Source: Terriglobia bacterium
GTDB taxonomy: Bacteria; Acidobacteriota; Terriglobia; Bryobacterales; Bryobacteraceae
Length of the DNA stretch: 64,000 bases
Direction: 5' to 3'
Assembly (NCBI GenBank): GCA_020073345.1
Contig: JAIQFI010000003.1
Coordinates: 62,001-126,000 of the forward strand
The notes below the pieces were generated by a model that ran no database searches, was not told where the DNA came from, and saw only the letters and a program-made list of their open reading frames with translations. This document shows positions 8,932 through 17,541 of this stretch, piece after piece (the stretch's first letter is position 1; each line of letters begins with the position of its first letter). The translations under genes and the position numbers were made by a program.

Positions 8932-10569
8932 TCACGCAATGATTCCCGGCGCCTCGTGCCCGATCGCTTGGACGTACTCGATGTACGACCCCGGATAGAC
9001 CACGGGAGTGCGATCCGTGCCGCTTTCGCCTCCCAGTTCCAGCACCCGCGAGCCCAGGCCCCGCAGGAACATGCGGTCGTGCGACACGAAAATCATCGTG
9101 CCTTCGAAATCCTTGAGCGCCTCCACCAGCATCTCCTTGGTAGCCAGGTCCAGGTGATTGGTCGGCTCATCCAGCACGAGAAAGTTGGGTGGGTTATACA
9201 GCATCCGCGCCATTGCCAGTCGCGATTTCTCGCCGCCCGAGAGCGACCGGATCTTTTTGTCCACGTCATCGCCCGAAAACTGGAACGCCCCCGCCAGCGT
9301 GCGCAGCGACCCGAGCCCATCCTGCGGAAAATCCTTGATGAGCTGCTCGATCACCGTCAGATCCGGATCGAGCACGTCCAGCGACTGCTGCGCGAAGTAG
9401 CCCATCGTAAGACTGGCCCCCAGCCGCACGCTTCCGGCATCCGGAGCGCTGGCGCCAGCGATCATTTTGAGCAGCGTGGTCTTGCCCGCGCCGTTCCGGC
9501 CCATCACCGCCCAGCGTTCACCTCTGCGGACCGTGAGACTGAACCCGTCGTAAATCACCCGCTTGCCGTAGCTCTTGTGCAGATCCTCGATCACAGCCAC
9601 CTGGTCGCCCGAGCGCGGAGGAACGCGGAACTCGAACTTCACCACCTGGCGTCGTTTCGGCAGCTCGATTTTTTCGATCTTGTCCAGCGCCTTGATCCGG
9701 CTCTGCACCTGGGCCGCTTTGGCCGCGTGCGTCCGGAAGCGGTCGATAAAGCGCTGTTCCTTGGCCAGCATCGACTGCTGCCGCGCGAAAGCCGCCTGCT
9801 GGTTGGTCTCGCGGATTGTGCGCTCGCGTTCGTAGAAATCGTAATCGCCCGAGTAGGCGATAATTTCCCCCGCATCGATCTCCGCGATCCTCGAGACGAT
9901 GCGGTTCATGAACTCGCGGTCGTGCGACGTCATCAGAACCGCGCCCCCATAGGACTTGAGGAAATGTTCCAGCCAGACGATCGACTCGATATCCAGGTGG
10001 TTGGTCGGTTCGTCCATCAGCAGAACATCCGGTCGTCCCAGCAGCACGCGCGCCAGCGCGACGCGCATTTTCCACCCGCCTGAAAGCGCTCCCACATCGC
10101 CGTCGATCTGGTCGTCCTGGAAACCCAAACCGTGCAGCACCTCCCGAGCTTGCGCCTCCAGCGCATAGCCGCCCAGGTGGTCGTACTCTTCCTGCACGTG
10201 GCCGAAGCGATCGAGGATCTTGTCCATCTCGTCCGCGCGCTCGGGATCTTCCATGGCCCTCTGGAGATCCTCCAGCTCGTGGTGCAGATCGCCCGCACGC
10301 CCGCTCCCGGCGATAGCCTCGTCCAGAACCGATCGGCCTTTCATCTCCTCCACGTCCTGCCGGAAATAGCCGATGGTCAGCTTCTTCGGAACCGAGACAT
10401 CGCCTTCGTCGGGAGATTCCTCGCCGACTACCATGCGGAAAAGAGTCGTCTTGCCCGCGCCGTTGGGGCCCACCAGGCCGACCTTTTCGCCGGGGTTCAA
10501 CTGAAAGGAAGCGTCGACAAAGATTAACTGTTTGCCATACTGCTTGTGGATGTTGGAAAAGGAGATCAA
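8932..10569 (-). CDS. ABC-F family ATP-binding cassette protein
   Basis: 545 aa with two ABC ATPase domains and no membrane segment. Domain 1 has GPNGAGKTT (Walker A, about 35-43), LSGGWKMR signature and LLMDEPTNHLD; domain 2 has GRNGAGKTT, LSGGEKSRLA and FLVLDEPTNHLD. The two are joined by a charged linker rich in R, K and Q (about 240-310), the P-site tRNA interaction motif region of ABC-F translation factors. The family resolves ribosome stalling or protects ribosomes from antibiotics. Length and arrangement fit the YbiT/EttA-like housekeeping group. The start is a TTG at 10569, the only start that gives the usual MISFSNIHKQYG N-terminus; the frame upstream closes within 30 bases. Confidence 0.92.
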   Translation of the reverse strand: MISFSNIHKQYGKQLIFVDASFQLNPGEKVGLVGPNGAGKTTLFRMVVGEESPDEGDVSVPKKLTIGYFRQDVEEMKGRSVLDEAIAGSGRAGDLHHELEDLQRAMEDPERADEMDKILDRFGHVQEEYDHLGGYALEAQAREVLHGLGFQDDQIDGDVGALSGGWKMRVALARVLLGRPDVLLMDEPTNHLDIESIVWLEHFLKSYGGAVLMTSHDREFMNRIVSRIAEIDAGEIIAYSGDYDFYERERTIRETNQQAAFARQQSMLAKEQRFIDRFRTHAAKAAQVQSRIKALDKIEKIELPKRRQVVKFEFRVPPRSGDQVAVIEDLHKSYGKRVIYDGFSLTVRRGERWAVMGRNGAGKTTLLKMIAGASAPDAGSVRLGASLTMGYFAQQSLDVLDPDLTVIEQLIKDFPQDGLGSLRTLAGAFQFSGDDVDKKIRSLSGGEKSRLAMARMLYNPPNFLVLDEPTNHLDLATKEMLVEALKDFEGTMIFVSHDRMFLRGLGSRVLELGGESGTDRTPVVYPGSYIEYVQAIGHEAPGIIA

Positions 10570-10609
10570 CTCCCAAGCTACCAGAGCCCGCTAATTCAGC
10601 GCCGCCGCT

Positions 10610-11648
10610 TCACTTCTTCGCCGACACCATTAGCTTCACCAATTGCTCCGTCACCCGAGGCTCTAGCCCCTCGGTGTGGCCCTTGCCCATACGGACCACG
10701 TCCGCGACCAAGCGGCCGTCTTTGCACTTCGGATACTCGAAAACTTCTGCGGTCCCCGGCCTGGGCAACCGGCCCCAGGCATCCGAGCCTGGATCCTGCC
10801 GCGTTCCGTCGTAGACGTAGCCCGCTTTGGTGTCGATCACATCCGGCCGGCGAAGGCGCGCGCTGCAGCCGAGCTTCGTGGCCCACGGCGATGCGTCAGG
10901 AATTGGCTGATCGCCCAATTCGTGCTCGCCGGTTTCGAAGATGAAGGAGAACGTCGCGTCCGGCAGCCCTTGTGGAGCAGTAGGAAGAGCGCCACGCCCT
11001 GGCGCCGGTCCCTTAGTCGCATTCGCGCCCCCTTGAACAGCGGCGAAAAAACTCGCCGGGATCGGCGGCGTCGGCCCCAGACGGCCTCCGGAGAGACTGA
11101 GCCAGCCGTCGACTCTCTGTTTGAAGAAGTCCGTCCGCACTAGCCGGTTCGATGTCATGCCGCCCTGGGAATGCCCCGCCAGCCAGAACGCCTTGATGCT
11201 CTTCGTTCCCACCTGGTCATAGACCAGGTTCACGATGTTCTGAAGATACTGGTCGTCAACCTGAGCCCACACCCTCGGTGGAGCATTGGGAGTGGCGATC
11301 ACCAGGCGATACTTCTGCGCGTAATCCATGATCGGAAAGTAATGGCGCTGCCAGTTGCCGTACGAACCTGCGCCGTGCAGGCTCAGGATGAAGGTGACCT
11401 TTTCGCCGCGCTTTAAGTCGCAGGGATAGTCGAGGAAAAACTTGCGTCCGGTTTTGGGCTCAACCGCGGTTCCTTGTTCGGTGACCAGCGCTCCCGGACA
11501 ATTCGCGTCACCGCAATGCAGGGGGGGGTGGCGTCGCGCACGGCACACCTCCGAGTTCCAGATACTTTGCCGCCTGGGCATCCGGAAGAAAGACCGCGAG
11601 GGCGCCGGCAAGCGCCAGGAGTCTCGTCCAGTTTCTTGGCTGTGTCAT
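10610..11648 (-). CDS. secreted PHB-depolymerase-like esterase, frameshifted at a C8 tract
   Basis: The body (10610 to about 11520) encodes an alpha/beta hydrolase: [18 protein letters not shown], a nucleophile elbow GHSQGG, and [10 protein letters not shown] near the C-terminus, as in polyhydroxybutyrate depolymerase-like or feruloyl esterases. The natural start is the ATG at 11648, preceded by AAGGTGAGG, giving [16 protein letters not shown], a clear signal peptide ending DAQA. That frame runs into eight C on the minus strand (11521-11528) and then stops; removing one C joins it to the esterase frame ([13 protein letters not shown]). As written the gene is therefore broken between signal peptide and enzyme. 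It could be a sequencing error, a slippage or phase-variable site, or a recent mutation. It is divergent from the tandem TetR gene. Confidence 0.75.
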
Positions 11649-11660
11649 AAACCTCACCTT

Positions 11661-11706
11661 CTACCGGTCGATCGTTAGAAATAGTGTACACTTAACAACT
11701 GTTCAA
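11661..11706 (-). promoter_or_regulatory. esterase promoter with candidate TetR operator (site A)
   Basis: On the minus strand TTGAAC (11701-11706), a 17-base spacer and TATTTC (11678-11683) form a plausible promoter for the esterase. Immediately downstream of the -10, 11661-11678 reads CTACCGGTCGATCGTTAG, which resembles sequences at 17488 and 27288 (TACC, CGA and a downstream GKT in common). A perfect 10-base palindrome AGTGTACACT (11683-11692) sits within the promoter spacer. Binding by the adjacent TetR protein is inferred from position. Confidence 0.4.
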
Positions 11707-11774
11707 CTCAAAAAGTGGCAAGACAGGCATAATAGAATCTAGCAACTCGGGTACGCAGCCCTTTCGCAAGCTCA

Positions 11775-13052
11775 ATGACGCACACCTCAACTGCCGCGCC
11801 GGATAGTGCGACCACGGACCGGCTTTTCGACACGGCTGCGGAGTTGTTCTGGCGGCAGGGGTTTGGGGCAACCACCACCCGCGAGATCGCCGCCGCTCTC
11901 GGCATTCAGCAGGCGTCGCTCTACCACCACATCGCCAGCAAAGAGGACTTGCTCTATCGCATCTGCGTCTCCTCGCTCGAGCCCTTCCTTGCGGACGTAC
12001 CCGCGAAGGTCAATCAGGCGAAGTGTCCTCTGGAGCGGATCCAGGTGTTCATCCACGCGCACCTCACCACTTTGTTGCAGCATCAACAGCGCAACGTGAC
12101 TCAGCTAACCGAGTCCCGCTCGCTTTCCGCTCGTCACCGCGCGGAAGTCCTGGCCTTGCGCGATAAGTACGAGCATTTCTCGCGATCTACTCTGGAAAAC
12201 GCTCAGACCGCCGGCGCGATCCGCGGCGACGTACCCGCTAAATATCTGAACCTGGAGCTGATGAGCATCCTGAACCATGCCTCGCTGTGGTTCCGGAGAG
12301 GCAGGGCGCTAGCGGAAGACCAGCTCGCCGAAATGTTCACCAAAGTGTTCCTCGACGGCGCGGCCGCGCCCAGCGTGCGCCCCCGCGTGACGCTGCCGGA
12401 CCTGGCCGTGGATCGAAAGAAAGGTGTCGAGGAAAAGAAACCGGCGCGCGCGCGCAAGACGCCGTTAGTGCCGGACAATCCTGCCCTCTCCCGCGCTCTC
12501 GACGCCGCCGTTGGACTGTTCTCGCGCAAGGGTTATGCCGCCACCAGCACGCGGGAAGTCGCCGGGATTCTCGGCATTCAGAAAGCCACGTTGTACTACC
12601 ACGTCGAGAGCAAAGAGGATCTGCTCTTCCTCATTTGCCAGTCTTCGCTGACGCAGATTCAGAACGACGTCGAAACCGCGATTCGAGACATTCACGATCC
12701 TCTGGAGCGCACGCAAGCCCTGATCTGCAGTCACATTGAAAGCCTTCTGCGGGATGAAGCCAAGCATGCGACTACCTTCACGGAAATGCACGCTCTCTCC
12801 GAAAAACGGTTCGAGCAGGTGATGAAACTGCGCGACGCCTACGAGAATTTCGTGCGGTCGGTCTTGCAGGAGGCCCGGGATGCCGGAGTCTTGCGCCAGG
12901 ACATCGAAGTGAAGTACCTCTCCCTGGCTTTGCTCGGGATCATGAATCGTGTGACCGTGTGGTATCGCCGTGACGGACCGCTCTCGCCCAATCAGGTCGG
13001 CCGTCTACTCGCGGCGCTCTTCTTGAGTGGCGCGGCTGCGGTTAACGTTTAG
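11775..13052 (+). CDS. tandem double TetR-family transcriptional regulator
   Basis: 425 aa, about twice the usual TetR length. It contains two complete repressors. HTH 1 spans about residues 15-62 (FWRQGFGATTTREIAAALGI...SLYHHIASKEDLL) and HTH 2 about 238-285 (FSRKGYAATSTREVAGILGI...TLYYHVESKEDLL), each followed by a helical ligand domain with matching landmarks (PLERIQVFIHAH/PLERTQALICSH, AKYLNLELMSILNH/VKYLSLALLGIMNR). A charged linker (about 200-235, rich in K, R and E) joins them. TetR proteins bind operators as dimers, so one chain could act as a built-in pseudo-dimer. It is divergent from the esterase and probably represses it and itself. It ends 11 bases into the convergent DUF3089 gene. 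Confidence 0.92.
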   Translation: MTHTSTAAPDSATTDRLFDTAAELFWRQGFGATTTREIAAALGIQQASLYHHIASKEDLLYRICVSSLEPFLADVPAKVNQAKCPLERIQVFIHAHLTTLLQHQQRNVTQLTESRSLSARHRAEVLALRDKYEHFSRSTLENAQTAGAIRGDVPAKYLNLELMSILNHASLWFRRGRALAEDQLAEMFTKVFLDGAAAPSVRPRVTLPDLAVDRKKGVEEKKPARARKTPLVPDNPALSRALDAAVGLFSRKGYAATSTREVAGILGIQKATLYYHVESKEDLLFLICQSSLTQIQNDVETAIRDIHDPLERTQALICSHIESLLRDEAKHATTFTEMHALSEKRFEQVMKLRDAYENFVRSVLQEARDAGVLRQDIEVKYLSLALLGIMNRVTVWYRRDGPLSPNQVGRLLAALFLSGAAAVNV

Positions 13053-14187
13053 CCTTCACCCAGGCCTTGGCCTGCTGGCCGACGATGTCGACCAGGTCGC
13101 CCATCGCCAGGTTCATGTCAACCAGATGCAAGCCCCAGTCGGTTGCGATCTGGCCGCCCGCACCCAGGTCGCCGACGATGTCGTCGGTGCGAGGGCCGGA
13201 CGGATCGCCATGGACGGTGATCTCCAGAAAGGTGGCATTGTCATTGGTGGTGCATCGTGCGGTGAGCAAACCTGGCACACTCACCCACGGGCTTTCGATC
13301 GGCCGTTCCGGCTTGACCCACGGCTTCACCGGAGTTTTCGAAACAATGGTCTGTCCGTCCGAGGAAAGATAGGCGTGCAATTCGCCGCTGCCTCCGCTAA
13401 GTGCTGCCGGATTCGTGCACGCGGCCGCCATGTGGGCATCAGGCACTTTGCCGAAACGCGTATTGGCCGGGGGAGGGCTGGTCGCGCGGAACGACGAATA
13501 CGCGATCAGGCATCCGGTCTGCGACGCCGAACGGCACAGCGGGACGTGCTGGAACTTGCCGCCGAAATCCTTTCCGCGCGCGACGGGGATCGTTGCGCCG
13601 GGCAGGATCGCCGAAACCATGCGCGCCTGGACCGGTTTGCCGTCGATCTCCTGGCGGATGAGCTCCGCCAGGATGTACGAACCCTGAGAATGGCCGACCA
13701 GCACGAACCCTCGCCCCTTGTTGTCGTGCTCCAGATAGTAGTTCCACGCGTCGCGCACATCGTCGTAGTGCACCCCCTTGTCGATCGCAACGCCGCTGGC
13801 CGCGCCCGCGAGCAGCCGTCCCAGCCCCGCGAGCGTTATCTGCCGGTACATCGGCGCATACAAGCGGCACTTCGATCCGAGACGCGCGAACTGCTGGCGG
13901 ATGACGTTCAGCTCCGCCGGATCCGGGTTCATGTCGCTATTCGGCGTCGCGTCCGTCGAGACCGTCGGATACACGTAGAAACAATCGATGGGCGCGTTCG
14001 CATCGGCTTTCCATGTCTCGCGCGTTAGCTTGCCGTTCGGCGCAATGACCGTGGTAGTCAGATCGACGTCGCAGGCATCATGCTGGCCGGGCCGGCACAA
14101 CCATGATTTTGTGTCGGCATAGTTGTTGGGTTTCTCCTGGCCGAAGGCCAGGCACGCCACCAAAGCTACCAGGACAACTCTCACCAT
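13042..14187 (-). CDS. DUF3089 alpha/beta-hydrolase-like secreted protein
   Basis: 381 aa from the ATG at 14187, which has an AGGAGG ribosome site and gives the signal peptide MVRVVLVALVACLAFGQ; the longer open frame upstream is non-coding in character. The mature region has DCFYVYPTVSTD, RLYAPMYRQITL, and a nucleophile elbow VLVGHSQGSYIL, the pattern of DUF3089 lysophospholipase-like hydrolases. Several cysteines suggest disulphides, as expected for a periplasmic enzyme. It is the last gene of the operon 17465-13042, nine bases after the DUF6152 gene. Its substrate is probably an ester or lipid, but this is inference. The 3' end overlaps the convergent TetR gene. Confidence 0.88.
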   Translation of the reverse strand: MVRVVLVALVACLAFGQEKPNNYADTKSWLCRPGQHDACDVDLTTTVIAPNGKLTRETWKADANAPIDCFYVYPTVSTDATPNSDMNPDPAELNVIRQQFARLGSKCRLYAPMYRQITLAGLGRLLAGAASGVAIDKGVHYDDVRDAWNYYLEHDNKGRGFVLVGHSQGSYILAELIRQEIDGKPVQARMVSAILPGATIPVARGKDFGGKFQHVPLCRSASQTGCLIAYSSFRATSPPPANTRFGKVPDAHMAAACTNPAALSGGSGELHAYLSSDGQTIVSKTPVKPWVKPERPIESPWVSVPGLLTARCTTNDNATFLEITVHGDPSGPRTDDIVGDLGAGGQIATDWGLHLVDMNLAMGDLVDIVGQQAKAWVKAKR

Positions 14188-14195
14188 GGGACCTC

Positions 14196-14627
14196 CTAAC
14201 GCGCGGGAGGCTTGGCCTGATCCGTAGGAACCGCGTCCTTCGGGGGCTCGCCCGGACCCGACGATCCCAGGAACAGCTTGCGGCCATCGGCGAATGTCAC
14301 ATTGCGGCCATTCGCCCGGAGCACCGTGTGATCCCGCGACTGGTACCCGTCCACGACCACTTCCGTGCCCTCGGGAAGACTCGCCTTCGTGACGCCGCGC
14401 CGCAGCAGCGAGTTCGGGCTGCCTCCCTCCACCATCCACACTTCCTTGCCGCCATCGGGCTTCGCTACTTCAACATGAATCCAGGCGTGCGGATTGACCC
14501 ACTCGACCTTCACCACCTTGCCCCGCAACAGCACCGGCCGGTTCGCGTCGAATTCGCCTCCAAACGCGTGATGCGCCATGGCGGGCACTCCGCCTAGAAG
14601 AAAGGCTGTGATCAATATCGTTTTCAT
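14196..14627 (-). CDS. DUF6152 family secreted protein
   Basis: 143 aa with signal peptide MKTILITAFLLGGVPAMA followed directly by HHAFGGEFDANRPVLL, the hallmark of DUF6152. The domain continues with KVEWVNPHAWIHVEV, the GGSPNSLLRRG segment and DGYQSRDHTVLRANGR, predicting a small OB-like beta-barrel. The family is common beside PQQ dehydrogenases and GHWEG-type proteins in Acidobacteriota; its function is unknown. The C-terminus is a Pro/Lys-rich tail. Its ATG overlaps the stop of the upstream gene by ATGA. A second copy is at 57607. Confidence 0.87.
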   Translation of the reverse strand: MKTILITAFLLGGVPAMAHHAFGGEFDANRPVLLRGKVVKVEWVNPHAWIHVEVAKPDGGKEVWMVEGGSPNSLLRRGVTKASLPEGTEVVVDGYQSRDHTVLRANGRNVTFADGRKLFLGSSGPGEPPKDAVPTDQAKPPAR

Positions 14628-15661
14628 TTTCCTTGCTCCGCTTCTCGCACCCGCGCGCCGTGCAGGATATCGCTCAGCGCGTAATTGGCTTCGTGGCAGG
14701 CGTACTCATAGATGTGAGAGTCGGTGGCCGGCCAGGCGTATTCGCCCGACCAAGGCTTCTCCCAGGTCTCCGGGTCCTCAATCGTGAAGCGGTACAGGAG
14801 AGTTCTGGCGTCCACCCGCGTGAAGCGCTCGATCACGTGCAGATTCTCGGTCGATCCACGGAAGCGCGTCTTGTCCGTGAAATTCGTGGTGTCCACTACC
14901 AGCGTGTCTCCTTCCCAGTGACCCACCGAATCGCCCATCCATCTGCGGATCGACTTGGGCAGATGCTGGGCGTTCATCCGGACGATGCGGGCATCGTGCA
15001 CCATTTCCGTGAGGATCATCACGGTATCGCGCGTCTGCACAATCTGATGAAGATTGTTGTAGAAATAGTCCGGCAGCGCCGGCGGTCCCGACGTGGATCC
15101 AAATCCGAGCAGGCAGCGCTCTCCCAAAGGACGGCGCTCGGGATCGTCGTAGGATCCTGCCGGTTCGAGTCCGGTATCGTTGCTCTCCTGCGCGTCGGAG
15201 GTTGGCCGGGCGACCAGACTGAGCATGCGCCGGAGCGCCTCCGGCTTCATGGCGGGCACCCGCCCATTCGGAGGATCGATCACGATGGAGCTGCGCTTCT
15301 GCCCATCCACCACTGTGTAAGTCGACCCCGGGTCAAGCCATCCGGTGTTGTATCCGCCCACGTTGCCCGCAGAGCCCTTGGATCCGTCCCCGCCCTTGGG
15401 TGGAGCGGGCCGGTCGCCTCTGATGGATTTGTCCCCTTCTTCGCGGGCCACGGCTGCGCCGCGTTCGAGCTTGGCCGCTTCCTCCTTGGTCAGTACCGCG
15501 TTCGTGCCTGCCGCGCGCTCCAGCGGGGTCAGAGTGGCCAGGTCGTAGGTCCCTTGAAGATCCGGATGACCGTCCGGCATGCGAGGAGGAGTGTAAGGTT
15601 TCGGCGCCTGCGCAGCCAGAGTAATGGCTGCCAGGATGAGCAAGATGAATATATTCCTCAT
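14624..15661 (-). CDS. secreted protein of unknown function, GHWEG family (paralog 2)
   Basis: 345 aa from the ATG at 15661, giving the signal peptide MRNIFILLILAAITLAAQ; the longer frame upstream is antisense shadow. It shows PDGHPDLQGTYDLATLTPLER after the signal, then RWMGDSVGHWEGDTLVV, TTNFTDKTRFRGS, IERFTRV and IEDPETWEKPW. These align closely with the 1220 gene, and also with 15670. Residues 60-100 are a charged Gly/Pro-rich stretch absent from the other copies. It overlaps the DUF6152 start by ATGA and follows 15670 by eight bases. Function unknown; periplasmic location is likely. Confidence 0.86.
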   Translation of the reverse strand: MRNIFILLILAAITLAAQAPKPYTPPRMPDGHPDLQGTYDLATLTPLERAAGTNAVLTKEEAAKLERGAAVAREEGDKSIRGDRPAPPKGGDGSKGSAGNVGGYNTGWLDPGSTYTVVDGQKRSSIVIDPPNGRVPAMKPEALRRMLSLVARPTSDAQESNDTGLEPAGSYDDPERRPLGERCLLGFGSTSGPPALPDYFYNNLHQIVQTRDTVMILTEMVHDARIVRMNAQHLPKSIRRWMGDSVGHWEGDTLVVDTTNFTDKTRFRGSTENLHVIERFTRVDARTLLYRFTIEDPETWEKPWSGEYAWPATDSHIYEYACHEANYALSDILHGARVREAEQGK

Positions 15662-15669
15662 TGTGTCTC

Positions 15670-16491
15670 CTATTTTGCCAGGGGCTTCTTTCGCAGGGGG
15701 CCATACAGCAATTCTTCGACGAACTCGGGACACTTGAAATCCAAAATTTGTGTGTCTTGACGCCGGTACAGTGGCATGCGAATCTTCCACGGACGCGTGA
15801 AAACCTTCGGATCTTCGATGGTCGCTTCGTAGCTGATCACGTCGGGACTGGTGCGCGTGTACCGCTCGACGACATGGACCGCGTCGCTGTGAAAATTCCC
15901 GGATCGATCGAACCAGGTCTGGTCGTTCATGCCCGTGACGTCGACTACCAGAGTCTCTCCCTCCCAATGCCCGACCGATTGCCCCATCCAGGAATCAACC
16001 GGGGCGGGCCCGGGGTCTTTCAGGTAGATATCGCGCACCGCGCCCGCATACTCGTAAGCGAAGAAGATCCTGCTCGCGTTCTGAAAAATCTGGAACGGAT
16101 ACGGCAGGTAGGTGGCCCGCGGCACGCCCGGCAGGTAGCACTTGATCTCCGGATCGAGCGTCAGCCAGTTCTCCTGGTTCGCCTTCTTCTTGGCGAGAGC
16201 ATCGGGCTTATACGGGATCTCGTCTCCCTCGACCACCCCGAGGCTGGGCGGTACCGAGCCGACCGCGCCGAGCGCCAGCACCGCCGCGGCGGGCACTGGA
16301 CCATACGGTCCCGCGCGAAGTGCCATCGCGGGACGCGCTGTGTGGGCCTGAAGATCGTAGTTAGCCTCGTTGATCGCCTGCCAGATTCCGTTCATGTCGG
16401 GCCTGCCTCCGTCCGCACGCGGCGCGCGATAAGCCGCAGTCTGCCCGGCGGCCAGCATCGCGCTCACAGCAAGGGTGAACAGTAGCTTCAT
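15670..16491 (-). CDS. secreted protein of unknown function, GHWEG family (paralog 3, divergent)
   Basis: 273 aa from the ATG at 16491 (MKLLFTLAVSAMLAAGQ, a signal peptide). It keeps the family core, ADGGRPDMNGIWQ after the signal, SWMGQSVGHWEGETLVV, VERYTRTSPD and IEDPKVFTRPW, but replaces TTNF..KT.FRGS with TGMNDQTWFDRSG and adds a hydrophobic Pro/Ala segment (about 55-85). It ends with CPEFVEEL. This is the most diverged of the three copies in the window. Its ATG overlaps the TGA of the NHL gene at 16488, so it is the second gene of the operon. Confidence 0.85.
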   Translation of the reverse strand: MKLLFTLAVSAMLAAGQTAAYRAPRADGGRPDMNGIWQAINEANYDLQAHTARPAMALRAGPYGPVPAAAVLALGAVGSVPPSLGVVEGDEIPYKPDALAKKKANQENWLTLDPEIKCYLPGVPRATYLPYPFQIFQNASRIFFAYEYAGAVRDIYLKDPGPAPVDSWMGQSVGHWEGETLVVDVTGMNDQTWFDRSGNFHSDAVHVVERYTRTSPDVISYEATIEDPKVFTRPWKIRMPLYRRQDTQILDFKCPEFVEELLYGPLRKKPLAK

Positions 16492-17465
16492 TTCGCTTTG
16501 ACGTACCGCTTGAGCGACTTCGAGCCGACCTCGGCGCCGTAAATCACGCCATCCACATCCGCCGCGACGCCTTCCGAAATGCTGGTCGCCGGAAGCGCGC
16601 CCGTCGGCACCAGAGGATCGGGAATGAAAGCGGTCACTACTCCGTCTTTCGCGCTGCCGATCCGGATGCCTCGCTTCCAACCGGGATTGTACCCGTAGCC
16701 TTCCTTGTCGGTCGACTCCGAGTCGGTGACGTACAGAATATCGTTCTTGTCGATATACAACCCGCTCGGGCGCCCGAACTGTTTCCATTGGTCGAGAAAT
16801 TTCCCGTCCTGATCGAAGATCTGGACCCGATTGTTGGCGCGGTCGCCGACGAACAATCGTCCTCGTGAATCGAGCGCCAGTGCATGCGGCACCTCGAGTT
16901 CTCCCGGCCCTGAACCGTGCTTGCCCCACTCCTTTAGAAATTTCCCATCCTTATTGAACTTCAAAATCCGCGCCGAGCCCATCATCGGCGTGTGCCCTTC
17001 CGCGACGAAAATGTCGCCGTTGGGAGCGATCGCGACATCGTTGGGTTGATTAAACGCGTAGTCCAGCGTCATCAGAACTTTTCCATCCGGGTTGAACTTA
17101 ACGACCGTAAATCCTTTTCCGCTCGCCGCCTGACCGTCGGTGATCCAGACGTTGCCATCCTTGTCCACGGCAATGCCGTGCGGGAACAAGAACATGCCGG
17201 ACCCGAAGCTCTTGATCAGTTTCCCGGAAGCATCGAAGTGCAGGATGGAATCGTCGGTCTTTCCGGCGCAGCTATTCGCCCCGCATCGTTCCCCGACCCA
17301 GACGCTCCTGCCGTCGCGATCGATATCGACGGCGCTGGTCGAGCCCCACGATCTTCCGTCCGGGAGCTTGGCCCAGTTCTCGATGGTCCGATAGGGATTC
17401 GGCTTCGAATTGTCCTGCGCGAAGATGCTCGCGCCGACAGCCACAAAAATTACGGCATATTTCAT
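16488..17465 (-). CDS. secreted NHL-repeat propeller, amidating-lyase-like
   Basis: 325 aa from the ATG at 17465; an in-frame TTG lies six bases upstream. Signal peptide MKYAVIFVAVGASIFAQ. The propeller blades are regular: GIAVDKDGNVWITDG, DVAIAPNGDIFVAEGH, ALALDSRGRLFVGDRANNRVQIF and GLYIDKNDILYVTDS. GHTPMMGSARILKF and an ACG-type loop with two cysteines (GERCGANSCAG) resemble peptidyl-alpha-hydroxyglycine lyase-like proteins. It is the first gene of the five-gene operon running to 13042 and is divergent from another NHL gene at 17542 across a 76-base regulatory gap. Enzymatic activity is not proven. Confidence 0.85.
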   Translation of the reverse strand: MKYAVIFVAVGASIFAQDNSKPNPYRTIENWAKLPDGRSWGSTSAVDIDRDGRSVWVGERCGANSCAGKTDDSILHFDASGKLIKSFGSGMFLFPHGIAVDKDGNVWITDGQAASGKGFTVVKFNPDGKVLMTLDYAFNQPNDVAIAPNGDIFVAEGHTPMMGSARILKFNKDGKFLKEWGKHGSGPGELEVPHALALDSRGRLFVGDRANNRVQIFDQDGKFLDQWKQFGRPSGLYIDKNDILYVTDSESTDKEGYGYNPGWKRGIRIGSAKDGVVTAFIPDPLVPTGALPATSISEGVAADVDGVIYGAEVGSKSLKRYVKAK

Positions 17466-17487
17466 GACCAATCATTAGATCACACTC

Positions 17488-17536
17488 TTACCTGTCGATA
17501 GGTTGACTTCGAAGTTTCCGGGATGATAGCATCAGC
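17488..17536 (+). promoter_or_regulatory. promoter of the 17542 gene with candidate TetR operator (site B)
   Basis: 17488-17505 reads TTACCTGTCGATAGGTTG, containing ACCT and AGGT as inverted arms around a TCGA centre, and resembles sites at 11661 and 27288. It overlaps TTGACT (17503-17508), which with TAGCAT 18 bases downstream (TG one base before it) could form the promoter of the rightward NHL gene. It also lies 23 bases from the leftward operon start, so binding there could control both directions. Confidence 0.4.
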
Positions 17537-17541
17537 CCAAC

